Origin: an uncultured Pelagibacteraceae bacterium
Lineage (GTDB): Bacteria; Pseudomonadota; Alphaproteobacteria; Pelagibacterales; Pelagibacteraceae
Reading direction: 5' to 3'
NCBI GenBank assembly: GCA_902580115.1
Contig: CACHJN010000001.1
Location: 62,001-126,000 of the forward strand
Length of the DNA: 64,000 bases
The translations under genes were made by a program, and so were the position numbers. Every line of letters begins with the position of its first letter. Position 1 is the stretch's first letter. Under the pieces are notes generated by a model. That model was not told where the DNA came from. It worked only from the letters and a program-made list of their open reading frames with translations, and did no database searches. Shown here in pieces: positions 46,972-57,735 of this stretch.

Positions 46972-47470
46972 TTTTTTCTTTTCTAAATACAAGCTCATTT
47001 AATATCATGAAAATAATGCCAAATGATATAAAAATATCTGCAACATTAAAAGTGAACCAATGAAATTCTTTTATATGAAAATCTATAAAATCTGGCACTG
47101 CTTTGTAAACAATCCTATCATATAAATTTCCTATCGCTCCACCAATTATTAACGAAAAAAATATCTTGTCACCAGTTTTAGAATTAAACATTAAATAAAT
47201 TAAAACTAATATTATTAAAAAGATCAAAATTGATAGCATATTATAATATATCCCATTATTAAAACTGAAAAGGCCGAAGCCTATGCCTGTATTAAAAACT
47301 AAATTTAAATTTAAATAATTATTTATAAATAGATATTTTTCATTTTCTAAAAGATTTAATATTAAATTTTTTGAATATCTATCTAGAAAAAAAATTATAA
47401 AAATAAAAGAGAGAAAATAAATATTTTCTTTTTTAAATATCTTATTTTTTATATTTTGATAATTAATCAG
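46961..47470 (-). CDS. lspA: Lipoprotein signal peptidase with a non-ATG start
   Basis: The track shows only the C-terminal 92 residues, but the same frame stays open back to a TAA just inside ileS. The added part contains [12 protein letters not shown] (first catalytic-domain block) and [13 protein letters not shown], followed by the listed [11 protein letters not shown] and [11 protein letters not shown] with both catalytic Asp residues. Total length is 168-169, close to the usual 160-170, with four helices. Between the TAA and ATG 47239 there is no ATG, GTG or TTG. The only plausible starts are CTG (47470) or ATT (47467), with AGGAAG 6-9 bases upstream. It cleaves prolipoproteins. Confidence 0.85.
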   Translation of the reverse strand: MINYQNIKNKIFKKENIYFLSFIFIIFFLDRYSKNLILNLLENEKYLFINNYLNLNLVFNTGIGFGLFSFNNGIYYNMLSILIFLIILVLIYLMFNSKTGDKIFFSLIIGGAIGNLYDRIVYKAVPDFIDFHIKEFHWFTFNVADIFISFGIIFMILNELVFRKEKNEI

Positions 47471-50202
47471 ATCTTACTTCCTGCTAAATTTGAACATCTT
47501 GTACATTGATTTTCTAAGATTTTCCAGCACCTTTCACATTTTTTTCCTTTTGCTTTGCTAACCTCAATTTTTAATTCATCTTTCTCTGACAATTTTTTTT
47601 CTGCTTTAGAAACTATAAAATATTCAGCCAAGTCAATATCATTAAGTAATTCGAATTTTTCTTTATTAATTATTAATTTAATTTCAGCTTCTAAGCTTGA
47701 ACCTATCTCTTTACTTGCTCTTTTCTCCTCTATAGCAACATTTGTTTCTTGTTTAATTTTAAATAAATTTGACCATTTTTCGTAAAGTTTATCATTTTTC
47801 CAATTTTGAGGTATCTTAATGAAGCTACTTTCATGAATGCTCTCATTTTTTTTGTCTACTAAACTGTATATCTCCTCTGTAGTGAAAACTAAAATTGGTG
47901 CAAACCATTTTAATAAGCTTTCTAGAATAATGTTAAGAACAGTAACACAATTCTTTCTTTTCTTGGAATTTAAGCTATCACAGTAGAGAACATCTTTCCT
48001 GATATCAAAGTAGAAAGAAGAAAGATCTAGTGCACAAAAATTCAATAGCTCTTTATATAATTTATGAAAATTATAGCTTTTTAGGTTCTCTGTCACAGAA
48101 TTACTTATTAAATATAATTTATGTAATATAAATTGCTCTAGCTCATCGAATTCTATTAAATTAATTTTTTCAAAATCTTGTTTTTCAAAATTATCTTTCA
48201 AATTTCCAAGCATAAATCGAAAGGTGTTTCTGATTTTTCTGTAAGACTCTGCGTGCTGTATTAAAATATTTTTATCTATTCTTAAATCTTCAGAATAGTC
48301 AGATGCTGAAGCCCATACTCTAAGAATATCTGCGCCGTAATTTTTTAAAATATCCTCTGGAGAAATTACATTTCCCATAGATTTTGACATTTTCATACCT
48401 TTGCCATCGACAACAAAACCATGAGAGAGGATACTTTTAAAAGGTGCTTTGCCTCTAGTTCCGCATGACTCTAATAGTGATGAATGAAACCAGCCTCTAT
48501 GCTGGTCAGAACCTTCCAAATACATATCTGCAGGCCACTTTAAATCTTTTCTTTTTTCTAGAACAAAGCTATGCGTTGAACCACTATCAAACCATACTTC
48601 AACGATATCATTCAATTTTTCATAATCATTTGGATCATAACTATCTCCTAAAAAAACCTTAGGATCATCAGTAAACCAACAATCTGACCCTTGTTTCTCA
48701 TATATTGAAGCGATTCTATCTATAACCTTTTGGTCTCTTAAGGGTTCTTTGGTTTTTTTATTAATGAAAATCGGCAAGGGAACTCCCCACACTCTTTGTC
48801 TTGAAACACACCAATCTGGTCTTCCCTCTATCATAGACAACAGTCTATCTTTTCCTTTCTTTGGAAAAAAATTAGTTTCATTAATTGATTTGATAGCTTT
48901 TTTTCTTAAATCATTTTTCTGCATAGATATAAACCATTGTGGTGTAGCTCTATAAATAAGCGGTGCTTTAGACCTCCATGAATGTGGGTAGGTGTGATTT
49001 AACTTATCATTTTTTAACAATTTTTTTTGCTCTTTTAATTTCTCTATTACGATATCGTCAGCTTTAAAAACATGTGTCTTTTCAAAAAATGGAATTTCTT
49101 TAGTATAAAGTCCTGAGTCATCAACCGTGTAAAGAGAAGGAATATTATTTTTTAAGCATAAATTAAAATCATCTGGGCCGTGACTTGGTGCACAGTGTAC
49201 GATTCCAGTTCCTTGCTCGAGGGTCACAAATTGTGCGTCTAACATAGGAACATCATAGTCAAATTTCATTTTTAAAAATGGATGGCTACAAATTGTATTT
49301 TTAAAATCTGACCCTTTAAATTTCTTTATCTCTTTATAACTTTTTATTTCACAAGCATTAATAATTTCTTTTACTAAATTTGTTGCAACTACAATTTTTT
49401 TTTCTTTAAAATTTTGAAGATTACCTATTTCTAATATCGAATAATCAATATTGCTATTGAAGGCCAAAGCTTTATTTGCTGGTATTGTCCATGGTGTTGT
49501 TGTCCATATAATTATGCTTGTATCTTTTAAAAAATCTTTATCCGTTTCCTTAACTTTAAAACCAACATATATTGAGTTTGATGTGTGATCCATATATTCC
49601 ACTTCTGCATCTGCTAATGCGGTCTTTTCTACTGTCGACCAAAGAACTGGTTTGAAACCTTGATACAAACTTCCGTCTAGAAGAAATTTGCCTAGTTCTC
49701 GAACTATCTGAGCTTCTGCTCCAAAACTCATTGTAGAGTAATAATTATCAAAATCTCCAACCACGCCTAATCTTTTGAACTCTTTAATATGAACATCGAT
49801 CCAGCTTTCAGCAAACTCTCTACACTCTTGTCTAAAATCTTTAATAGGTACTTCATCTTTATTCTTTTTCTTTTTTTTATACTGTTCTTCAATTTTCCAC
49901 TCAATTGGGAGTCCGTGGCAGTCCCAACCTGGAACATAAATAGAGTCTTTTCCATTCATTTGATGAAACCTAGTTATCATATCTTTTAAAATTTTATTTA
50001 AAGCAGTTCCCATATGTATATGACCGTTTGCATATGGTGGTCCATCGTGAAGAACGAACTTTTCCTTTCCTTTAGATTTTTTTCTTAACTTTTTATAAAG
50101 ATCAATTTTTTCCCAACGCTGAATTATATCTGGCTCTTTATTTGGCAAATTTGCTTTCATTGAAAAAGCTGTTTTGGGAAGCTGTAGATTTTCTTTAGAC
50201 AT
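47467..50202 (-). CDS. ileS: Isoleucyl-tRNA synthetase
   Basis: 911 residues. Class I signatures: [14 protein letters not shown] (HIGH) near 55-68 and [10 protein letters not shown] (KMSKS) near 600. The editing domain has [10 protein letters not shown]-type [14 protein letters not shown] and the [15 protein letters not shown] block. The C-terminus retains a zinc finger of [15 protein letters not shown] type. It charges tRNA-Ile in the cytoplasm. The order ribF-ileS-lspA is common in bacteria. The stop overlaps the first base(s) of lspA. Confidence 0.97.
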   Translation of the reverse strand: MSKENLQLPKTAFSMKANLPNKEPDIIQRWEKIDLYKKLRKKSKGKEKFVLHDGPPYANGHIHMGTALNKILKDMITRFHQMNGKDSIYVPGWDCHGLPIEWKIEEQYKKKKKNKDEVPIKDFRQECREFAESWIDVHIKEFKRLGVVGDFDNYYSTMSFGAEAQIVRELGKFLLDGSLYQGFKPVLWSTVEKTALADAEVEYMDHTSNSIYVGFKVKETDKDFLKDTSIIIWTTTPWTIPANKALAFNSNIDYSILEIGNLQNFKEKKIVVATNLVKEIINACEIKSYKEIKKFKGSDFKNTICSHPFLKMKFDYDVPMLDAQFVTLEQGTGIVHCAPSHGPDDFNLCLKNNIPSLYTVDDSGLYTKEIPFFEKTHVFKADDIVIEKLKEQKKLLKNDKLNHTYPHSWRSKAPLIYRATPQWFISMQKNDLRKKAIKSINETNFFPKKGKDRLLSMIEGRPDWCVSRQRVWGVPLPIFINKKTKEPLRDQKVIDRIASIYEKQGSDCWFTDDPKVFLGDSYDPNDYEKLNDIVEVWFDSGSTHSFVLEKRKDLKWPADMYLEGSDQHRGWFHSSLLESCGTRGKAPFKSILSHGFVVDGKGMKMSKSMGNVISPEDILKNYGADILRVWASASDYSEDLRIDKNILIQHAESYRKIRNTFRFMLGNLKDNFEKQDFEKINLIEFDELEQFILHKLYLISNSVTENLKSYNFHKLYKELLNFCALDLSSFYFDIRKDVLYCDSLNSKKRKNCVTVLNIILESLLKWFAPILVFTTEEIYSLVDKKNESIHESSFIKIPQNWKNDKLYEKWSNLFKIKQETNVAIEEKRASKEIGSSLEAEIKLIINKEKFELLNDIDLAEYFIVSKAEKKLSEKDELKIEVSKAKGKKCERCWKILENQCTRCSNLAGSKI

Positions 50203-50203
50203 T

Positions 50204-51109
50204 TTATTTTGCTTGTTTTATATCTTTTCTAATTTGATTTTTTAATTCTATTATATTATTAAATTTTTTTTCAGGTCTAATAAATTTATTAAATACCACA
50301 TTGATATTTTTATTATATAGGTTTTTTTTAATTCCAAAAATATTTACTTCTAATAAAAGTTTTTTTCCATTAAATGTTGGTCTATATCCAATGTTTGCAA
50401 TACCTTTTTTAAATATATTGTTAATTTTTACATTAACAGCGTAAACACCAAACCTGGGTATTATGTATTTTTTTAACAAAATATTACATGTGGGGAATCC
50501 AATTTTTCTTCCTCTTTGAGATCCTTTAATAACTTTGCCAACAATTTCCCAATTTCTACTTAATAAGTAATTAGCTTTTTTTATTTCACCGTTTTTTAAT
50601 AGTTTTCTAATTATTGTTGACGAAATAGTTTTTTTCTTTTTCATTAAAGGAGGCGTTATTATAGTTTTATAAAGAAATTTTTTTTCAAGTTTTTTTAATT
50701 TAGAAATATTACCCTCTCTTTTATTTCCAAATTTAAAATTTTTACTCACATATAAGTATTTACATTTAATCTTTTTATACAATATTTTATAAATAAAATC
50801 TTTATAACTTAATTTTGAAAATTTTTTATTAAATTTTTGAATAATAACAAAGTCTAACTTTTCCTTTTTAAGATTGGAGATTTTTTGATCTAGTGTATCT
50901 AATCTATGGTTAAGAATCTTTTTATTAAAGAACATTACCGGGACTGGTTCAAAAGTTAAAAGTCCAAATTTTTTTTTCGTTTTTTTTGCTTTTTTATAAG
51001 CAGCATTTAAAACTTTTTTATGACCGATATGTATTCCATCAAAATTTCCAATAGCAATTACTGAGTTTTTATAATTGTTACTTATAGATGTGCTTTTAAA
51101 TATTTTCAT
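50204..51109 (-). CDS. ribF: Bifunctional riboflavin kinase / FAD synthetase
   Basis: 301 residues from ATG 51109 (the track's TTG 51118 lies within the previous gene). The N-terminal FMN adenylyltransferase has IGNFDGIHIGHKKVL and the TISSTIIRKLL element. The C-terminal riboflavin kinase has GSQRGRKIGFPTCNI and RPTFNGKKLLLEVNIF. It makes FMN and FAD. The sequence is unusually rich in lysine and long T/A runs but remains in one frame. It is followed by ileS after 1 base. Confidence 0.93.
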   Translation of the reverse strand: MKIFKSTSISNNYKNSVIAIGNFDGIHIGHKKVLNAAYKKAKKTKKKFGLLTFEPVPVMFFNKKILNHRLDTLDQKISNLKKEKLDFVIIQKFNKKFSKLSYKDFIYKILYKKIKCKYLYVSKNFKFGNKREGNISKLKKLEKKFLYKTIITPPLMKKKKTISSTIIRKLLKNGEIKKANYLLSRNWEIVGKVIKGSQRGRKIGFPTCNILLKKYIIPRFGVYAVNVKINNIFKKGIANIGYRPTFNGKKLLLEVNIFGIKKNLYNKNINVVFNKFIRPEKKFNNIIELKNQIRKDIKQAK

Positions 51110-51111
51110 TT

Positions 51112-51921
51112 TTACCAATTTAATTTTTCTTGTATGAAATTTGTTTCAACATTATATTTTTTTAAAATATTGCTTAAGTTGTCTAATTGTTTAATTTCAT
51201 TTTTGTGAACTCCATCAATTATGAATAGAGAGTCTTGTTTAATTAAATTAGCTCCTTTTATATCTGTTCTTAAATTATCTCCAATAATTAAAGCTTTCTC
51301 TTTTTTTTTTAAAATTGAATTATAAATTTCTTTATGTGGTTTGCCAAAATAAACTACCTCTCCACCTATTTTTTCAAATATTTTAGCTATACTTCCAGCA
51401 CAATATTCTTGAGTATTTCCTCTATCAACAATTAAATCAGGATTTGTACAGATCATTTTTTTAGCAGTACTGTTTTCAAGTAATTTTTCATAATAATTCA
51501 ATTTATTCATTTCACTATCATAAAGACCTGTACATAAAATATAATCACATTTTTCTAGATTTGTTTTATGATTTTCTAAACCTTCAAAAATTTTACTATC
51601 TCTCTCAGGGCCTAAATGAAAAAAAAATTTACCATAATTGAAGTTCTTTATTGAATTTATAGCAGCTTCACCTGATGTGAGTATGTTGTTTAAAAATTTT
51701 TTATCTATTTGCATTTTTTCAATTAGAAATTTTCTTACATCTTTAACTGGTCTAGGGGCATTTGATAAAAAGATATAATTTTTCTTGTTATGATATAACT
51801 CTTCAATTGTTTTCATCGCTCCCTCATACGGCTTAACCCCATTATGGACTACTCCCCAAAGATCGATTATGAAATGATCGTAATTATTAAAAATGTTCTT
51901 CAAATGACCTAGTTTTTTCAA
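51112..51921 (-). CDS. HAD-IIA family hydrolase
   Basis: 269 residues of the HAD superfamily with a class IIA cap. Nucleophile Asp is in HFIIDLWGVVHNGVKPYEGA, motif II FLSNAPRP, the cap helix region VYFGKPHKEIYNSIL with motif III Lys, and IGDNLRTDIKGANLI motif IV. The group resembles the TIGR01459 proteins common in alphaproteobacteria next to ribF. Substrate unknown. The first gene of the ribF-ileS-lspA-lipoprotein-pgi run, divergent from groES. Confidence 0.85.
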   Translation of the reverse strand: MKKLGHLKNIFNNYDHFIIDLWGVVHNGVKPYEGAMKTIEELYHNKKNYIFLSNAPRPVKDVRKFLIEKMQIDKKFLNNILTSGEAAINSIKNFNYGKFFFHLGPERDSKIFEGLENHKTNLEKCDYILCTGLYDSEMNKLNYYEKLLENSTAKKMICTNPDLIVDRGNTQEYCAGSIAKIFEKIGGEVVYFGKPHKEIYNSILKKKEKALIIGDNLRTDIKGANLIKQDSLFIIDGVHKNEIKQLDNLSNILKKYNVETNFIQEKLNW

Positions 51922-52005
51922 AATAAATTGTCCTTTAAATACCTTATAAAAAAGTTAATAAAATATAGCAATATCAAGACTTTTAGCTAAATTATGTCTT
52001 CTTCT

Positions 52006-52033
52006 CTTGAAATTTCAATAAAACTCACCATAT
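52006..52033 (+). promoter_or_regulatory. RpoH-type heat-shock promoter of groESL
   Basis: CTTGAAA at 52006-52012, a 13-base spacer and CACCATAT at 52026-52033 match the sigma-32 consensus (CTTGAAA, 13-15 bases, CCCCAT-T). It lies about 25 bases before the groES ATG. No CIRCE inverted repeat is seen, so control by HrcA is not supported. Confidence 0.75.
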
Positions 52034-52058
52034 CTGCTTGTACAAACAGGAGATTAAA

Positions 52059-54036
<1,978 letters not shown>

Positions 54037-54042
54037 TTTCAC

Positions 54043-54720
54043 TTAACCCAATGAATTTAAAAAAGGCTGCAAATTTGCGGCCTTTTTTTTTGCAACAAAT
54101 AAACATGCAGTCGAGTTTAGAATCTGTCCGTCCTTTAGTACTCTAAGATTGTTATCAAGCAAAGTTTTACCTGTAGAAGTAATATCTGTTATAATTTCCG
54201 AAGATCCTATAAAAGGATAAGTTTCAGTTGCACCAAGACTTGGTATCAATTTATATTGAGTTACTCCTTTTGATAGCAAGAAATCGTTAGTTAAGTTTGG
54301 ATATTTTGTTGCAACTCTTAACCTTGTATTTCTTTTAGATCTAATATCGAAAGATACTTCCTCCAAATCTGCTATTGTTTGAACATCAATCCAATCATCT
54401 GGAACTGCAACGACTAAATTAGCTTTTCCAAAGTTAAGCTTATTTTTTATAATAATTTTATCTCGCAAATTTTTTTCGGACTCATTAAATAAATCTAAAC
54501 CTGATATTCCAAGATCGAGTGTGCCATCGCCTAGTCTTTGAATAATTTCTTTAGCGTGAAGATAAATTATTTTTAAATTTGGTTTACTCTCAATAGTTGC
54601 AAAGTAATTTCGCTCTTTATCGCTTTGTAATATTTTTAAACCACTCTCTTCAAAAAAAGATATTGCTTTATCTTTTAATCGACCTTTACTCGGTAAACCT
54701 ATGGTAACTACGTCTTTCAT
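54043..54720 (-). CDS. hisG: ATP phosphoribosyltransferase, short HisG
   Basis: 225 residues. This is the short form lacking the C-terminal regulatory domain, which needs HisZ for activity and feedback. Visible are GLPSKGRLKDKAISFFEESGL, the LGDGTLDLGISGLDL block and the PRPP site in ETYPFIGSSEIITDITSTGKTL. It starts histidine synthesis. hisZ is immediately upstream and overlaps by 4 bases. Its last ~15 codons coincide with the groEL terminator hairpin. Confidence 0.95.
   Translation of the reverse strand: MKDVVTIGLPSKGRLKDKAISFFEESGLKILQSDKERNYFATIESKPNLKIIYLHAKEIIQRLGDGTLDLGISGLDLFNESEKNLRDKIIIKNKLNFGKANLVVAVPDDWIDVQTIADLEEVSFDIRSKRNTRLRVATKYPNLTNDFLLSKGVTQYKLIPSLGATETYPFIGSSEIITDITSTGKTLLDNNLRVLKDGQILNSTACLFVAKKKAANLQPFLNSLG
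54065..54091. terminator. Intrinsic terminator of groESL, inside the hisG 3' end
   Basis: GGCTGC, a loop AAATTT and GCGGCC form a six-pair stem (one T-G wobble), followed by nine Ts on the plus strand. It is flanked by an A-run before the stem, so it could also act on the opposite strand. It lies 28 bases after the groEL stop and is entirely within the last codons of the convergent hisG. Confidence 0.8.
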
Positions 54721-55754
54721 ATATTTTTCAAATTTATTGCTGCACCAACAGCAGGAATTTTTTTATTTGCCCCCAAACTTTTTAGCAAACCATCGTATCT
54801 ACCACCTCTAGCAATTTCTTTCTGTCCTGCAAAAATTTCAAATACTATGCCTGTGTAATACTCTATATCTCTACCAAAATTAGAGATAAAATTTACATCT
54901 TCTTTAAGTTTTTTCAGGTTATGAATTGATTTTAATTCATTAAAAATATTTTTTTTAAGATTATTTTTTTTTGTAAATTCTAAAAGTTTTTTTTCTAATT
55001 GAGATAATTTACAATTTATTTTTAAAAATGATCTTATAATTTTCACAATCTTTTTTCCTTCGCTAAATGCTCTTGGATCTTTTATCTTTTTATCAAATCT
55101 ATTTAATATTTCTTGAATTGATCTCCCTGCAATAACTTTGTCCTGTTTCATCTTTCTCATTTCATAGAATCGTTTCTTATCTGTATCAAAACTTTCAGCA
55201 TCAATATCTGAATTTTTCTCTAATCTTTTTAAAAGATCTTCAAAATATTTTGGCCTCCAGAAGTGTCTTATTAATCTTAATTTCCATCTTTCAGGCATAT
55301 CAAGTGAGTTTATTAAACTTTTAAACAAACTTACGTCGCCCACTTTAACTTGGATTTTTTTGCTTTTAATTGTCCTGGCAGAATTTAAAATTGTTGAAAT
55401 AACTTTAAAATCATCTTGTATTTGATTTTTAGAGCCAAAAATTTCAATTCCTAGCTGGTCGTTAATAAAATCAGAATTTTTCTTTTCTGATCTTCTGTAA
55501 GCTTGGCCCGAATAATAAATTTTTGATTTAGTTTTTTTTTGTAAATAATTTATAGAAGATGCTACTGTAAGATCAGGCCTTAAACACATAATTTTTCCAT
55601 TCTCACTCTCAAAAGTAAGCATTGAACTTCTAAATTTTTCACCAGATCTTTCTATAATATACTCAGAATCTAACAGTACATCTGGTTCAGACAGCTCAAA
55701 TCCACTTTTTTTAAAAGTTTTAATAATTTGTTCAGATAATTTTTTTGATCTCAT
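54717..55754 (-). CDS. hisZ: ATP phosphoribosyltransferase regulatory subunit HisZ
   Basis: 345 residues, a HisRS paralogue that binds HisG and histidine. Shared class II core features are seen (LRPDLTVASSINYL, SGQAYRRSEK, GGRYDGLLKSLG and VGAAINLKNI), but the HisRS-specific histidine motif 'LVRGLDYYTG' is altered to RDIEYYTGIVFEIF and the anticodon-binding domain is absent, so it is not a synthetase. It overlaps hisS by 23 bases. Confidence 0.9.
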   Translation of the reverse strand: MRSKKLSEQIIKTFKKSGFELSEPDVLLDSEYIIERSGEKFRSSMLTFESENGKIMCLRPDLTVASSINYLQKKTKSKIYYSGQAYRRSEKKNSDFINDQLGIEIFGSKNQIQDDFKVISTILNSARTIKSKKIQVKVGDVSLFKSLINSLDMPERWKLRLIRHFWRPKYFEDLLKRLEKNSDIDAESFDTDKKRFYEMRKMKQDKVIAGRSIQEILNRFDKKIKDPRAFSEGKKIVKIIRSFLKINCKLSQLEKKLLEFTKKNNLKKNIFNELKSIHNLKKLKEDVNFISNFGRDIEYYTGIVFEIFAGQKEIARGGRYDGLLKSLGANKKIPAVGAAINLKNI

Positions 55755-57066
55755 TTATTAATTCTTTAGTTGTTATTGATTTTTCATTTCCTGAAACTAG
55801 ATTTCGTAATGTCGGTTTACCTGTTTTGATTTCATTTTCACCATAAAGAATAACAGCTGGTGATTTTATCTTATTTGCATATTCCATTTGTTTTTTTAAC
55901 TTTCCTTCCCCAGGATAAATTTCAACACTTATACCCTCAGATCTTAAAATTGTTTGTAAGCTAATATATTCTTTCATTAAGCTTTTTTCGAAAATACAAA
56001 TAACAATAGGTTTTGTTTGCTTGATTTTAAATTCCTTTTTTTGCATCAATGCATAGACTAACCTGTCTAATCCTATTGAGATACCAGTTGCAGGAGCGTC
56101 GTAATTACCAAAATTGCTTACAAGGTTATCATACCTTCCACCACCGCCTATAGAACCAAACTGTACGACCTGTCCTTTATTATTTTTTATATCAAATTTT
56201 AAGTTCACTTCAAAAATTGGACCCGTGTAATATTCTAGACCTCTTATTACAGATGGATCAACTTCAAAGTTACTAAAATTATAATCTTTAAAAATTTTCA
56301 AGATTTCTTTTAAATCTTCTGTTTCCGGTGACTTATTTTTTAATTCTTTTTCTATCAAATTTATACTTTCTAAACTTAAATTTGCTCCAGTAGTAAAGTC
56401 TCCAGATTTATCTTTTCGTCCTTCTCCTAATAATTGTTTAACTCCTTCCCAACCTAACCTATCAACTTTGTCTAAAGCCCTTAGAGCAGTTAGTTTTTGT
56501 GCAGTGTTTTTTATTTTTACTTTTTTGAATATTTCTTCTGTAATTTTTCTGGATGAAATTTTTATAATATATTCTTTTTTGTTTAATCCACAATTCTCTA
56601 GTATTTCTGAAATTAAAACACATAGTTCAGCATCAGCTTGTAAACTTTTTGTACCAACGAAATCTGCATCAAATTGTAAAAATTCCCTAAATCTTCCTGG
56701 TCCAGGTTTCTCATTTCTCCATACAGTTCCAAGCTGATATCTTTTAAAGGGTTTTGGGATTTCCAAATAATTTTTTGCAACATATCTAGCTAACGGAGCC
56801 GTTAAATCATATCTAAGAGAAAGCCAATTTTTTTCATCTTGAAAAGAAAAAACGCCTTCATCTGGCCTTTCTTTGTCAGGTAAAAATTTCCCAATACTGT
56901 CCGTAAACTCAAAACTTGGAGTTTCGAGATACTGAAAACCATACTTGATCATAACTTTCTTGATATTAGAAATTATGAAATCACGTATGATTAATTCTTT
57001 TTCTTGTCTATCAACGAACCCTAACGGGAGTTCTTTTGAGGGTTTGTTTTTTTTATCTTTCTTCAT
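55732..57066 (-). CDS. hisS: Histidyl-tRNA synthetase
   Basis: 444 residues. Class II motifs: motif 2 loop VWRNEKPGPGRFREFLQFD, histidine site IRGLEYYTGPIFEVN, motif 3 GISIGLDRLVYAL, and a C-terminal anticodon-binding domain. The motif 2 loop is of the alphaproteobacterial kind (EKPGPGRFR) rather than the E. coli ERPQKGR type, in keeping with recognition of a tRNA-His that lacks G-1. The ATG lies 4 bases after the CCA end of tRNA-His. Confidence 0.95.
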   Translation of the reverse strand: MKKDKKNKPSKELPLGFVDRQEKELIIRDFIISNIKKVMIKYGFQYLETPSFEFTDSIGKFLPDKERPDEGVFSFQDEKNWLSLRYDLTAPLARYVAKNYLEIPKPFKRYQLGTVWRNEKPGPGRFREFLQFDADFVGTKSLQADAELCVLISEILENCGLNKKEYIIKISSRKITEEIFKKVKIKNTAQKLTALRALDKVDRLGWEGVKQLLGEGRKDKSGDFTTGANLSLESINLIEKELKNKSPETEDLKEILKIFKDYNFSNFEVDPSVIRGLEYYTGPIFEVNLKFDIKNNKGQVVQFGSIGGGGRYDNLVSNFGNYDAPATGISIGLDRLVYALMQKKEFKIKQTKPIVICIFEKSLMKEYISLQTILRSEGISVEIYPGEGKLKKQMEYANKIKSPAVILYGENEIKTGKPTLRNLVSGNEKSITTKELINEIKKII

Positions 57067-57070
57067 TTTT

Positions 57071-57147
57071 TGGTACAGCAGGGTGGATTCGAACCACCGA
57101 CCCCTAGTTCCACAAACTAGTGCTCTAACCAGCTGAGCTACTGCTGC
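57071..57147 (-). tRNA. tRNA-His (anticodon GTG) without a G-1 position
   Basis: The minus strand folds into a 77-base tRNA with acceptor GCAGCAG opposite CTGCTGT, so position 1-72 is a G-U wobble, discriminator A73 and encoded CCA. The anticodon loop TTGTGGA gives GTG. The base before position 1 is T, not G. Canonical bacterial tRNA-His encodes G-1 paired with C73; many alphaproteobacteria lack it and use a matching divergent HisRS, which is the next gene. Confidence 0.95.
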
Positions 57148-57379
57148 ATAACTCCTTTTTATATTAATTATTAATAAATTTATATTTTAAAATATGTAAT
57201 GATTTAGCTAAGCAAAAGCCTAGCGTGCATTCTGTGAGAATGTGAATAAATTTGAAATGTATTTTTTCTAACCATTGGTATCTATTTAAGAAATAAATGT
57301 GTCTTTTTCAAGAATTAATTAACGGGACGTAGGCTAAATAGCGTGAGTCCCGCTAATTTATGATTTGGAAAATTTAGAA
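57148..57379. other. Intergenic region with several hairpins; possible structured RNA
   Basis: No ORF is supported in these 232 bases. Three inverted repeats are seen: GCTAAGC-AAAA-GCCTAGC (57207-57224, one mismatch), CATTC-TGTGA-GAATG (57228-57242) and an outer CGGGAC/GTCCCG (57323-57328 and 57347-57352) enclosing GCT-AAAT-AGC with a symmetrical 4-by-4 internal loop. A T-rich TATTTTTTC follows the first two on the plus strand. Options are the 3' region of cspA, a small RNA, or leader of tRNA-His. No known family was recognised. A TATAAA at 57158-57163 may be the -10 box for tRNA-His. Confidence 0.4.
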
Positions 57380-57592
57380 TTAAGATGTTTTCTGCAATTT
57401 AACAGCAGCAGGACCTTTTTCCGTGCTCTCCACTTCAAACGTTAATTCATCACCTTCGTTTAAATATTTTAAACCAGCTTCTCTTACAGCTGAAGAGTGA
57501 ACGAACACGTCTTTTTCTTTGTCTTCTCTTTCAATGAAGCCGTAACCTTTAGTTCCATTGAACCACTTAACTTTACCTTTTAGTGTACTCAT
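57380..57592 (-). CDS. cspA: Cold-shock domain protein
   Basis: 70 residues, the single cold-shock fold. RNP1 is KGYGFIER and RNP2 is DVFVHSSAV, both nearly canonical, preceded by GKVKWFN. It binds single-stranded RNA as a chaperone and antiterminator. It is flanked by relatively long non-coding stretches on both sides (about 230 and 140 bases), unusual in this compact genome and typical of genes with regulatory leaders. Confidence 0.97.
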   Translation of the reverse strand: MSTLKGKVKWFNGTKGYGFIEREDKEKDVFVHSSAVREAGLKYLNEGDELTFEVESTEKGPAAVKLQKTS

Positions 57593-57621
57593 TGTTTTTA
57601 CTTATCCTTATTTGTTTAACT

Positions 57622-57677
57622 AATGTTAGTATAATTACTAACATTGCCCTTTAATAGATTTAAATCAAAATTGTCAA
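57622..57677 (-). promoter_or_regulatory. cspA promoter and leader hairpin
   Basis: On the minus strand TTGACA (57672-57677) is followed after 15 bases by TATTAA (57651-57656), a plausible though short-spaced housekeeping promoter. Downstream in the leader a perfect 9-base inverted repeat AATGTTAGT/ACTAACATT (57622-57645, 6-base loop) could be an mRNA hairpin or an operator. Cold-shock mRNAs often have structured leaders. Confidence 0.45.
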
Positions 57678-57735
57678 GATTTGATTAACGATTAATTGTT
57701 ATTTTTTGGAAAAAATTGCAATTTTACAACAATAT

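Noticed and set aside
47239-47470. lspA as a frameshifted pseudogene with a lost N-terminus
   Set aside because: The frame is open and carries the conserved blocks through to the ileS stop; only the start codon is unusual.
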